A stretch of DNA of 64,000 nucleotides, from contig CAMFLR010000001.1 of the NCBI GenBank assembly GCA_945957605.1, positions 124,001 through 188,000 of the forward strand, in the 5' to 3' direction. Each line of letters begins with the position of its first letter. Position 1 is the stretch's first letter. Below the pieces are notes generated by a model. That model was not told the origin of the DNA, made no database searches, and was given only the letters and a program-made list of their open reading frames with translations. Of the stretch, positions 1-7,388 are shown piece after piece. Position numbers and translations under genes: made by a program. Source of the DNA: an uncultured Isosphaeraceae bacterium (lineage in GTDB: Bacteria > Planctomycetota > Planctomycetia > Isosphaerales > Isosphaeraceae).

Positions 1-576
1 ATTGGTGCGATGGGCGGCGTCGGTATGCTCTCCGCTGGTTTGCTGGGCGGCCCTGGCATCGGCTTCGAGCAGGACTATTTTGCCTCGAAGCAACTCAAGG
101 AAAAGAGCCCGGCAGCGTTCGCTCGGTACGAGGCTGACAAGGACAACACCTTCCTCTCGTTCCAGGCCCGCGGGCTCGACGGTGCCAAGGCCGGTGTGCT
201 CGAGAAGTACAAGATCGAGGCAGGCAAGTCGCCTGTGGACGAAGGCGGCGAAGGCTTGAAGAAAGATCTCGAACGGCTCAAGGCCGATACGAGCGCCAAG
301 GCCGAAGCCATTGCCAACCAGGATAAGCTGGTCAAGTGGTGGGATGACGCGAAGCAGACGGCCGATGCCGACAAGGAACTGGTTGTCGGCTCGCAACTTT
401 ACGGCGGACGCATGGCACTTCGCTTGACCGCGGCAGTCCCCGCGACGATGGCGGTCATCTACCTGCTGATGATCCTCTACTTCAAGACCCAGGGTGGCTA
501 TCGTGCGATCGAAATCTCGAAGCACGAGGAAGCCGAACTGATGTCGGGCGGTGTCGAAGGGCCGGCCGAGTTCTGA
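1..576 (+). CDS. MFS transporter, C-terminal part (5' truncated by window)
   Basis: The frame is open from base 1, so this is the 3' end of a longer gene; the ATG at base 10 is probably internal. The visible part starts with a glycine-rich membrane segment, continues with about 110 hydrophilic, charged residues containing many Lys, Glu and Asp, and ends with one strongly hydrophobic segment (around residue 140, 'MAVIYLLMILYFK') and a short acidic cytoplasmic tail. This matches, from memory, planctomycete sugar or nucleoside-type MFS permeases that carry a large loop between the last membrane helices. The substrate cannot be told from this fragment. A strong hairpin terminator follows 29 bases after the stop codon. 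Confidence 0.7.
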   Translation: MGAMGGVGMLSAGLLGGPGIGFEQDYFASKQLKEKSPAAFARYEADKDNTFLSFQARGLDGAKAGVLEKYKIEAGKSPVDEGGEGLKKDLERLKADTSAKAEAIANQDKLVKWWDDAKQTADADKELVVGSQLYGGRMALRLTAAVPATMAVIYLLMILYFKTQGGYRAIEISKHEEAELMSGGVEGPAEF

Positions 577-605
577 TTCGGTTGAATCAGTTGCCAGGAT
601 CATTC

Positions 606-640
606 AAAAGGCCCGCGCGATTCATTTCGCCGGGCCTTTT
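606..640 (+). terminator. Rho-independent terminator after MFS gene
   Basis: A perfect 10-bp stem, AAAAGGCCCG pairing with CGGGCCTTTT, encloses a 15-base loop and ends in a T run. The A run on the other side would let it also work for the convergent acyl-CoA dehydrogenase transcript. Confidence 0.85.
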
Positions 641-698
641 GTATTTGCTATCAATGATTTGGCAGTTACGCAGGTAGAACAACGTGGTGGATTGAGTC

Positions 699-814
699 GG
701 GTGGCCTGGACAACTTGTTGTCCAGGTGGCGCAGCCACAAGAGGTTAATCCGGAAAGATTTGCGGCCCCTCTTGTCGCTTCGCGACCGGGACAACGAGTT
801 GTCCCGGCCACCCC
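699..814. repeat. Nested REP-like inverted repeat, copy 1
   Basis: Two outer arms, each beginning or ending in GGTGGC/GCCACC, are arranged as an imperfect inverted repeat around a 23-base spacer. Each arm contains its own inner palindrome (left TGGACAACTTGTTGTCCA, right GGGACAACGAGTTGTCCC) followed by a second small hairpin (GTGGCGCAGCCAC on the left, TCGCTTCGCGA on the right) and the hexamer AAGAGG or its complement. It lies between the convergent ends of the MFS and acyl-CoA dehydrogenase genes. A copy of the same architecture with a different inner palindrome lies at 2039-2164. It resembles REP/BIME elements in design, but no match to a named family is claimed. Confidence 0.8.
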
Positions 815-854
815 TTTCTCATTGGGAACGGAGTTTAGTTCGTAGCTTCAGTGA

Positions 855-2000
855 TTAAAGCCCTAGACCACGCGCAATCAAATTTTTCTGAATATCATTT
901 GTTCCGGAATAGATCAGCGAGCCCACACTGTCGCGCAGATCGCGCTCGATGCCGAACTCAGCCACGTAGCCAGCGGCCCCAAAAATTTGCACTGCATCAA
1001 GGCTGTTTTCGACAAAACATCGCGAAACATGCAGCTTGGCCATCGCGGCGGCGGTGGTCGCATCAAGCCCTTGTGACTTGAGCCAGCCGATTTTGTAGAC
1101 GAGCGGACGGCAGGTTTCGAGTCGCAGCGCCATCTCTGCGATCCGATGCGAAACCGCCTGGAACTTGCCAATCGCCTGACCAAATTGCACGCGCGATTGT
1201 GCATGTGCAATGCATCGTTCTAGCTGACGCTTCATAGCGCCGAGCGTCGAGGCGAGAATGGCTCCGCGTTCCCATTCCATCGACGCGTTGAAAATCTCGG
1301 CGCCACGCCCTTCGCGCCCGAGCATCGCATCGGCCGGCACCAAACAATCTTCAAACGCGATTTCGCCCATCGGCACAGTGCGTACGCCCATCTTGTTGAT
1401 CGCGCGCACGACGCGAAAACCAGGCGTATCAACCGGCACGATGAACGCGGTGATCCCCATGATTCCGCGTTCGGGAGCCGTGGTCGCATAACAAACGAAG
1501 ATATCTGCAACCGGACCGGCTGTGATCCAGGTCTTGCGGCCGTTGAGCAACCAACCGCCTTCGGTTCGGCAAGCTAACGTCTGCATGCTGAAGATATCGG
1601 ACCCTGCGTTTTCTTCGCTCGCGCCATTTGCACCGATGAGTGAACCATCGCAGAACTGCGGTAGCAGTTGCTGCTTTTGCGCCGAAGTGCCGAATGTGGC
1701 GACAGGCATGATGCTGGTCCAGAGGCAGGCGTTAATCGCGAAGATTAGGCCGTTATCTGGACAGCCATATCCCAAGCCTTCCATCGCGGCGATCGTTTCA
1801 GGCAAGCCTTGCCCCTGACCGCCGAACTCGCGTGCGACTGGCAATCCCTGGATGCCGAACCGCGCGCATTTCGTCCACCCCTCGCGCCAGAACTCGCGGC
1901 GCTCGTCTCGATCGAGCAAATCGTCCTGGAGTTCGGCCTGAGCGAAAGCAATCGCCCGGTCGTGCCAATCGCGCTGGGTTGCAGTGAGCCCGAAATCCAT
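855..2000 (-). CDS. Acyl-CoA dehydrogenase family protein
   Basis: This 381-residue FAD enzyme would alpha,beta-dehydrogenate an acyl-CoA or acyl-carrier thioester and pass electrons to ETF. The family architecture is complete: an N-terminal helical domain, the mid domain with the substrate and flavin motif near 124-134 (GANGASEENAGSD) and 'WITAG' near 158, and the C-terminal helical domain with RVQFGQAIGKFQ at 270-281. The usual catalytic Glu of the C-terminal Y-E-G-T motif is Ser365 (YSGT, 364-367). Glu244 in 'MEWERG' lies where isovaleryl- and long-chain acyl-CoA dehydrogenases place their catalytic base, so the enzyme is probably active. The start is supported by AGGA upstream. The gene stands alone between two REP-like elements; the nearby acyl carrier protein gene raises the possibility of a carrier-bound substrate, which is inference. 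Confidence 0.88.
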   Translation of the reverse strand: MDFGLTATQRDWHDRAIAFAQAELQDDLLDRDERREFWREGWTKCARFGIQGLPVAREFGGQGQGLPETIAAMEGLGYGCPDNGLIFAINACLWTSIMPVATFGTSAQKQQLLPQFCDGSLIGANGASEENAGSDIFSMQTLACRTEGGWLLNGRKTWITAGPVADIFVCYATTAPERGIMGITAFIVPVDTPGFRVVRAINKMGVRTVPMGEIAFEDCLVPADAMLGREGRGAEIFNASMEWERGAILASTLGAMKRQLERCIAHAQSRVQFGQAIGKFQAVSHRIAEMALRLETCRPLVYKIGWLKSQGLDATTAAAMAKLHVSRCFVENSLDAVQIFGAAGYVAEFGIERDLRDSVGSLIYSGTNDIQKNLIARGLGL

Positions 2001-2038
2001 CTCGGTGCGTTCCTAATGGGCGCGGCGGTTTTGCAACC

Positions 2039-2164
2039 GGGTGGCCCAGGTTCTCGAACCTGGGCGGCGGAGCCGCAAGAGTTATCGGTTGCAGCTTGAT
2101 TCAACCGAATACGGTGCTTATCTCTTGCCGCTGCGCGGCCCAGGTTCAAGAACCTGGGCCACCC
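2039..2164. repeat. Nested REP-like inverted repeat, copy 2
   Basis: The plan is the same as copy 1: GGTGGC outer ends, an inner palindrome in each arm (CCCAGGTTCTCGAACCTGGG and CCCAGGTTCAAGAACCTGGG), a small GC hairpin (GCGGCGGAGCCGC, and CCGCTGCGCGG on the other side), CAAGAG/CTCTTG inner borders and a 40-base spacer. The two inner palindromes agree with each other but not with those of copy 1, so folding ability is conserved while sequence is not. It lies directly upstream of the acyl-CoA dehydrogenase start and would be in its leader or promoter region. Confidence 0.8.
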
Positions 2165-2269
2165 TGCTCAAAGACAAACGAAGAGCCTCGCAGCGTTCCG
2201 CACACTTTATCGCGTCCAATGAGGGGCGAACAGAGAGGATCGCTTCTCGCGCAATGAGGATGCACCCCA

Positions 2270-2668
2270 ATGAACCGGCCGCGCGTGCCCGCCGTCGTTC
2301 GCTACACCTGGGCGTTTCCAACCACCTGTGTGGGGCTTTTCGCCGGCGCGCTTACCCTGGCCACCAAAGGAAGGGTTCAGCGACGTCAGGGGGCGCTCGA
2401 GTTTCACGGCGGCTTCGCGCGAAAGTTTCTCGAGTCGAAGATGGTCAGCGCCTCGGCCATGACGCTCGGCCACGTCATCATCGGCCGCGATACACACTGC
2501 CTCGACTATTGCCGCGACCACGAACAAGTGCACGTCCGCCAGGTTGAGCTCTGGGGACCGTTCTTTTTGCCTGCGTATGTGGCCGCGAGCGCCTGGGAAC
2601 GGCTACGCGGCCGGCATTATTACTACGACAACTGGTTCGAGCGCGACGCCCGGGCGAAGAGCGAGTAG
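2270..2668 (+). CDS. Small membrane protein with HExxH motif, unknown function
   Basis: This 132-residue protein has a hydrophobic stretch at about residues 13-32 and a second around 96-108. The central part contains His84-Glu85-Gln86-Val87-His88, a formal HExxH zinc-binding motif, followed by 'VRQVELWGPFFLPAYV'. From memory, short proteins with this HEQVH-RQ-WGPFF block occur in planctomycetes and cyanobacteria without an assigned function. HExxH suggests a gluzincin-like metal site, but no third ligand is obvious and the protein is much shorter than typical peptidases. The gene is divergent from the acyl-CoA dehydrogenase and converges with the export lipoprotein gene, the stop codons lying a few bases apart. 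Confidence 0.6.
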   Translation: MNRPRVPAVVRYTWAFPTTCVGLFAGALTLATKGRVQRRQGALEFHGGFARKFLESKMVSASAMTLGHVIIGRDTHCLDYCRDHEQVHVRQVELWGPFFLPAYVAASAWERLRGRHYYYDNWFERDARAKSE

Positions 2669-2672
2669 CCGA

Positions 2673-3398
2673 TCAACCGCCGCCCAGCAGCGAACTTAGC
2701 ACGCTCGGGGGCTTGCCGCCGGGGACGATGATTCGGTCGCCGGGGAAGAGCTGGTAGTTTGTCGTCGTGTCGCCGCGATCCTTGATGCCGATCCAATCGA
2801 TTTTCAGCACGTGATCGCCAGCCCCAGAAGGATGGGGACGGACGAGATACGCCTTGTCGGGCAGGCTGTTCGACCGCAAGCCGGCTGCGAGGATGCCGTC
2901 GAGCACCGTTTCGCCACCGGTGATCGGGAACTTGCCCTGGTTGGAAACGGTTCCAAGCACGTAATAGAACTTGCTTTGCGACCCGTTGACGAGCCGAACC
3001 GATACGTCGAAAGTCTGCTTCTGGTTGCCGCCGTGCGACGTACTGTAGGCGTAAAGATGCTGGGCGAGCTTCTGTTCGATCTGCCCCAGCGTAAGGCCGG
3101 CGACGTAGACGTCCCCCGCGTAGCCGAGGTCGAGATTTCCATCGGCCTGCACGGTGAGCGTGGTGATCGTCAGGTCGGGTACCGCGGGTTTGACGGCGAC
3201 TTCAAGCTCGTCGGGCGGTTCAACGACGTAAGGCGGCATCGACACCATCTCCAGCTCTTTGGGCTGGTGAGGGTCAATGATGCCGAACTGGGGCACGTGC
3301 TTCGCCGAGTGGTTCGCGCCAAGCTGGCAGCCCGCGGCGAACGGGATGAGGCAGCACGCAGCCACGAGCCATCGGGAAGGAAGCGTCCGTGCGATCAT
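2673..3398 (-). CDS. Polysaccharide export lipoprotein (Wza/Poly_export family)
   Basis: This 241-residue protein has a lipoprotein signal peptide with lipobox 'AAGC' (Cys24). It continues with a Poly_export-type domain (about 55-125; 'VEPPDELEV', 'DGNLDLGYAGDVYVAGLTL') and an SLBB-like domain (about 135-220; 'YYVLGTVSNQGKFPITGGETVLDGI', shown here in part: 'YYVLGTVSNQGKFP'), ending in a Gly-rich tail. The family forms outer-membrane channels for exported polysaccharide. It is shorter than enterobacterial Wza and is not next to a Wzc-type kinase or glycosyltransferases, so it may serve a dispersed or partner-encoded system. The start has AGAGGG about nine bases upstream. Confidence 0.85.
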   Translation of the reverse strand: MIARTLPSRWLVAACCLIPFAAGCQLGANHSAKHVPQFGIIDPHQPKELEMVSMPPYVVEPPDELEVAVKPAVPDLTITTLTVQADGNLDLGYAGDVYVAGLTLGQIEQKLAQHLYAYSTSHGGNQKQTFDVSVRLVNGSQSKFYYVLGTVSNQGKFPITGGETVLDGILAAGLRSNSLPDKAYLVRPHPSGAGDHVLKIDWIGIKDRGDTTTNYQLFPGDRIIVPGGKPPSVLSSLLGGG

Positions 3399-3548
3399 CG
3401 GGCTAAACCCTCTTCCCGTCGTTTATGCCAGCACAACTCTTTCTGAGCTGTGCGAGCCCGGCGCGGCCGCGGCTCAACCATGAACCGAGGGCCGATCACT
3501 TTACCAATTCGGCGCAGTCAGTCGTGCGACTTGAATAAATAGCTCCAA

Positions 3549-3577
3549 TTGACGCAATCCCGGGTTTCGGCTACAAA
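3549..3577 (+). promoter_or_regulatory. Candidate sigma70-type promoter for the acyl carrier protein gene
   Basis: A TTGACG -35 box and a TACAAA -10 box are separated by exactly 17 bases. The implied transcript has a leader of about 75 bases before the acyl carrier protein ATG. Consensus identity is 5/6 and 4/6. Confidence 0.4.
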
Positions 3578-3659
3578 TCCCGCGGTCCAGGCACCCATGC
3601 GCCCAGAGATCTGGGATGCGTGATGTGTTGTAATGCCATCGCAACAGCGAGGTTACGCG

Positions 3660-3914
3660 ATGAACCCGATCAGTCGAGAGGTCTCGGATTACATCCTCAA
3701 GAACTTCCTGCGCGGTGAAGATCCGGAGCTTCTGACCGAAACCACGCCCCTCATCACCGGCGGCGTGCTCGACTCGATCGCCACGCTCAAGCTCGTCGTG
3801 TTCATCGAAGACCGCTTCGGCGTGCAGGTTGAGGCACACGAAGCGGGCGTCGAACACCTCGACTCAGTAGGCCAGATTACGCAGCTTATTCAGTCGAAGA
3901 AGTCGGCTGCGTAA
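3660..3914 (+). CDS. Acyl carrier protein
   Basis: This 84-residue carrier protein has the phosphopantetheine attachment site at Ser39 within 'GGVLDSIATLKLV'. Acidic residues and a helix pattern (SREVSDYILKNF, IEDRFGV, 'LDSVGQITQLI') fit the four-helix ACP fold. The ATG was chosen because GAGG lies seven bases upstream; an in-frame start 27 bases earlier has no ribosome binding site. It is a free-standing carrier, not the fatty-acid-synthesis acpP, since no fab genes are present. It converges with the GH3-family gene, with only 8 bases between stops; the pair may act together, with GH3 activating an acid that is loaded on this carrier (inference). Confidence 0.88.
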   Translation: MNPISREVSDYILKNFLRGEDPELLTETTPLITGGVLDSIATLKLVVFIEDRFGVQVEAHEAGVEHLDSVGQITQLIQSKKSAA

Positions 3915-3922
3915 AGAGCGAG

Positions 3923-5512
3923 TTATCGTGCTGGTCCATCGGGCAGTTCGGTGAGAATTTGCCCGGCGTCGCGAAGCAGCGAGACCATCTCGGCGGTCAG
4001 GCTTCCCGAGTTATCCATACGCGGGACCTTATGCTGGCCGCCCAGCTTCCCTTTGGCCTTCATCCAGGCGTCGAAACCGCCCGGCTTGAGGACGATCAGA
4101 GCAGGAAGCGGCAAGCCAACGCCCTCGGCGCGGTGGGCCTGATAATCGGCATTGCGCTCGATCAGATCGGCGTCGAGCTTATCGCGGAAGATCGCCAGTT
4201 CTTCAGGCGGCTTGAGAAACTCGACGACGAACTGGTGATAACCGAGCGAACCGCGGAAGACTGGCCCGACATGCCAGTCTCGCACCGCCGCGCCGGTTTC
4301 TCCCGACGCATTGGCGATCGCCGACTCGACTTCCTCACTGATCAAATGCTCGCCGAACGCCGAAAGTGTGTATTTGGTGCGCCCGGTGAATTGAATCATC
4401 GGCGGCGAGAGCGATTCGAAGCGGATGGTGTCGCCGATGATGTGTGACCACATCCCCGCGCATGTCGAAACGACAATCGCATAATTCACGCCGACCTGAA
4501 CGTTCCCCAGCCAGTGACGCGTTGGATGCGCAGAGCCGAGTTCGTCAGTTGGTATAAATTCATAGAATATGCCATGATCAAATAAGAGTCTGAGCAAGCC
4601 TGTATCGGGATCGCCGAACGCGATGAAGCCTTCCGAGCAGGGATACGTTTCCTGCAAACGAATCTTGTCGCTTCCCAGGATCTCGGCGAACGCATTCCGA
4701 TATGGGTCGAACTTCACGCCGCCGTGCGAAACGACTTCCAGGTGCGGCCAGACCTCGGCGATCGTCTTCTTGCCGGTGAGGTCGAACAGTCGCTGGAACA
4801 GCACGAGCAGCCAACTCGGCACGCCGCCCACGAGCGTGATGCGCTCGTTCATGCTGCGCTCGGCGAGGAGTGAGAGCTTCTTCTCCCAGTTCGATTCAAG
4901 CGCGATGTCGAGCGGCGGGAACGTATATGGGCGAAGCAACTCGTTCAGTTCGGCTGCGGCTATGCCGGAAAGATCACCCTGCCGCACATTTTCGGCCGGA
5001 CGTTCGAGATTCGTCGACCCGCCCAGGAAGAAAAGCTTGCCACCGAACAGGTTCGACTGGGGATTGGCGGCGAGATGATACGCGATCATCGTCTTGCCGG
5101 CCTTGGTGTTCGACGCGATCATCTCGCGCGTTACCGGGATGTACTTCGTCGCCCCTTGTGTCGTGCCGCTCGTTAGCGCGAAGTAAGGGATGCGTCCCGG
5201 CCAGGTCATATCGTCGAGCCGGGGATAGCTACCCATGAAGTAGCTATTCCAAAGGTCTTCATACGTCCGAATTGTGACGTTCTTCTGATAATCCTCAACG
5301 GTCCGGATCGACGCGAACTTGTGGTCGCGGCCGAACTGGGTGTTGCTCGCTGTGCGCACGAGGCCGAGTAGCACGTCGCGCTGAGTGGCAACGGGATCGG
5401 CGGCGGCGAGCCAGGCGGTGCGGCGGCGGGCGTAGGCGTGGAACCCCGCGTTGACCAGGCCGCGCACGGGCCCGGCGCCCGCGACGAACGTCAACGGGGT
5501 CAAGGCGTTCAT
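3923..5512 (-). CDS. GH3-family acyl-adenylating enzyme
   Basis: This 529-residue protein is of the GH3 (auxin-responsive promoter) superfamily, the ANL-related enzymes that adenylate a carboxylic acid and transfer it to an amine or thiol. The three nucleotide motifs are visible: SGTTQGATK at 115-123, 'YPCSEG' at 290-295 and 'HIIGDTIRF' at 357-365 with Asp361. Length is near that of plant GH3 proteins. The bacterial members have no settled substrate, and none is claimed. The start is preceded by GAGGAG and lies 9 bases after the stop of the methyltransferase gene, so the two are probably co-transcribed with the hydrolase further upstream. Confidence 0.85.
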   Translation of the reverse strand: MNALTPLTFVAGAGPVRGLVNAGFHAYARRRTAWLAAADPVATQRDVLLGLVRTASNTQFGRDHKFASIRTVEDYQKNVTIRTYEDLWNSYFMGSYPRLDDMTWPGRIPYFALTSGTTQGATKYIPVTREMIASNTKAGKTMIAYHLAANPQSNLFGGKLFFLGGSTNLERPAENVRQGDLSGIAAAELNELLRPYTFPPLDIALESNWEKKLSLLAERSMNERITLVGGVPSWLLVLFQRLFDLTGKKTIAEVWPHLEVVSHGGVKFDPYRNAFAEILGSDKIRLQETYPCSEGFIAFGDPDTGLLRLLFDHGIFYEFIPTDELGSAHPTRHWLGNVQVGVNYAIVVSTCAGMWSHIIGDTIRFESLSPPMIQFTGRTKYTLSAFGEHLISEEVESAIANASGETGAAVRDWHVGPVFRGSLGYHQFVVEFLKPPEELAIFRDKLDADLIERNADYQAHRAEGVGLPLPALIVLKPGGFDAWMKAKGKLGGQHKVPRMDNSGSLTAEMVSLLRDAGQILTELPDGPAR

Positions 5513-5521
5513 ATTCGCTCC

Positions 5522-6100
5522 TCAACCAGGCTGCTTCATGCCCTTGCAGTGATAGGCACCGGCCGGCGGAAAGTTTCTCGGTTCAAAGATGAATTTGACG
5601 CGTTCAAAGTATTTCTTGTACAGACCTTGATACACAAGCGCTAGCTCGGTGATCTGGCTGTATTCGCCATCGGGCGCAAGCACGTTGCGCACGACGTCAA
5701 AATATTCGCGTTGGAAGTCCTTGGGAAACGAAGGAACCGGCAGGCCCGAAATCACGTAATCGACCTGATCGATCCCGCGCTCGCGGAGCATCGTCGCGAG
5801 GTCGCGCACGTCCCCTTCGATCACGTCGAAGTTGGGAATCTGGCTGTACCGTTCCTTGAGCAGCTGGGAAAAATCCGGGTCGCGTTCGAGAATGATCACC
5901 CGCGTTTCGGGACGAACTTTCTCGGCGATCACCTTGGTGATCGGCCCGGTTCCGGCACCGAGTTCGACGACGACTTTTGCTTTGGACCAGTCGACGTTGC
6001 GCACCGTTGCGCGAGAGAGCCAGGGACTGCTGGGAGCAATGCTGGCGATCTTGGTTCCGTGGCGGAAGAATTTCTTGATGAACAGAAGGTTGTCGCTCAT
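5522..6100 (-). CDS. Class I SAM-dependent methyltransferase, PmtA-like
   Basis: This 192-residue Rossmann methyltransferase has the SAM motif I 'VELGAGTGPITK' at 45-56, an acidic residue ending strand 2 ('ILERDPDF'), and 'VIEGDVRDL' near 103. The N-terminus 'FIKKFFRHGTKIASIAPSS' is the signature of bacterial phospholipid N-methyltransferases and relatives, which act on membrane lipid head groups at the cytoplasmic face. The 'SGLPVPSFP' segment after motif III also fits that group. The substrate could equally be another lipid. It lies 9 bases upstream of the GH3 gene and 68 bases downstream of the hydrolase gene on the same strand. Confidence 0.82.
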   Translation of the reverse strand: MSDNLLFIKKFFRHGTKIASIAPSSPWLSRATVRNVDWSKAKVVVELGAGTGPITKVIAEKVRPETRVIILERDPDFSQLLKERYSQIPNFDVIEGDVRDLATMLRERGIDQVDYVISGLPVPSFPKDFQREYFDVVRNVLAPDGEYSQITELALVYQGLYKKYFERVKFIFEPRNFPPAGAYHCKGMKQPG

Positions 6101-6168
6101 CGGTTCCTGCGCAAAAAGTCGGCGCGGTCGCTCGGCACACGAAGCGACCGCGCCGTTGGAAACAGCGA

Positions 6169-7050
6169 TCAGGGCCTAACTGCGGCCGTGATTGCAGAAA
6201 GCCGGCTCGGCTTACCTTCACGAGCGAGGTACTTGTGAGGATCGAGCTGCGGCGGGATGTTCTTCAACCCGTCCTTGAGGAAGCGCGTGACAAGCTGGTT
6301 CACCAGGTGCGATTTCTCGATCTGAGGCGCGTGGCCGCACTTCGGAATCACCACCTGCTTCACCTTGAGAATGCGCTCGGCGGCTTTCACCGACCCGTAC
6401 ACATCCGAGATGACCTTGTCTTCGCTGCCCCAGATCGCCAGTGTGTTGTGCGGGATCTTATCGAGCAGGTCGGAAACCGAGTGGCCGACCGTCCCGCGGA
6501 GAGTCCGAAGCACACCCTTCTTCCACTCGCGATTCTGGAACTTCTGGCCAATCACGTTGACCAGCTCTTCGGTCGCGAACTGCCCCTTGTGGAAGACCGA
6601 CTTCACCAAAGTGCCATACTGGCTACGGCGAACGCCTTCCATCATCGGCAGGTTCTCGTCGCCATAAAACCCGGACGGGCAAATGAAGACGAGCTTCGAG
6701 ACAAGCTTGGGATAGCGGGTAGCAAACGTGGCGATGACCTGACCGCCCAGGCTCGATCCTACAAGATTATAGGGCGGACGTTGAACGAACTCGTGCAGGT
6801 ACTGCGCGAGACGCTCCGTGAGATAGTCAATGGTCACCTCGCCGCCAGCCTCGATGTGCTGGTGGAGCGAGGCTCCGTCGTAAACCAGAATTTCGGGCAC
6901 TCGTACGTCAAAATGACGCGACCAGGAACGGCGATTGGCAAACCAGCAGACCGACTGCTCTGCCAGGCCGTTGACCAGAATGAGCGGATTGGCTCGGTCG
7001 TAGGCATTCAGGCGATGCAAGTCAAAAAGGTTGCGGACGCTGGGCTTCAT
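6169..7050 (-). CDS. Alpha/beta hydrolase
   Basis: This 293-residue alpha/beta-hydrolase shows a complete catalytic triad: nucleophile Ser100 in 'VGSSLGG', Asp211 in 'IWGSEDKVI' and His240 in 'CGHAPQIE'. The oxyanion region is 'LVNGLAEQS'. It lacks a signal peptide and is probably cytoplasmic. The ATG used here removes a 60-residue N-terminal extension with low-complexity, non-conserved sequence; AGGGAG lies about 12 bases upstream of it. It is the first gene of a likely operon with the methyltransferase and GH3 genes. A lipase, thioesterase or ester hydrolase role in the same lipid pathway is plausible but not shown. Confidence 0.83.
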   Translation of the reverse strand: MKPSVRNLFDLHRLNAYDRANPLILVNGLAEQSVCWFANRRSWSRHFDVRVPEILVYDGASLHQHIEAGGEVTIDYLTERLAQYLHEFVQRPPYNLVGSSLGGQVIATFATRYPKLVSKLVFICPSGFYGDENLPMMEGVRRSQYGTLVKSVFHKGQFATEELVNVIGQKFQNREWKKGVLRTLRGTVGHSVSDLLDKIPHNTLAIWGSEDKVISDVYGSVKAAERILKVKQVVIPKCGHAPQIEKSHLVNQLVTRFLKDGLKNIPPQLDPHKYLAREGKPSRLSAITAAVRP

Positions 7051-7388
7051 TGTGGAGAAAAACTCCCTGGGGCGAGCGTGCACATCCGAGCGACACTCGT
7101 TTGGCAGCCGGGCCTGGCAAAAACAAGACCCCAATGCCAGGTGGCACGACGAGACACGAAGGGCGCCGATTGGTCGCGTCGCCCCCCGCGCGGACTCAAA
7201 TAAGATAACACCGCGAGGCCAGTCGTCCAATCACCTCGCACGGATTCTCTTTTGGAAAATCGTCCGTCTCGTGCTCCAAATCGGGATGATCGCTCAGGTT
7301 CAGGGGACCCGCAACTTGACGCCAGGGGGAGCGCTGTTACAACATGATGGGCCAGAGCGTGAGCGAGAACCGGAATGAGGTGCTGAAG

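Noticed and set aside
855-2000. Acyl-CoA dehydrogenase plus flanking repeats as a composite transposon
   Set aside because: No transposase, no target-site duplication visible, and the repeat copies differ in core sequence, so mobility of the gene is not supported.
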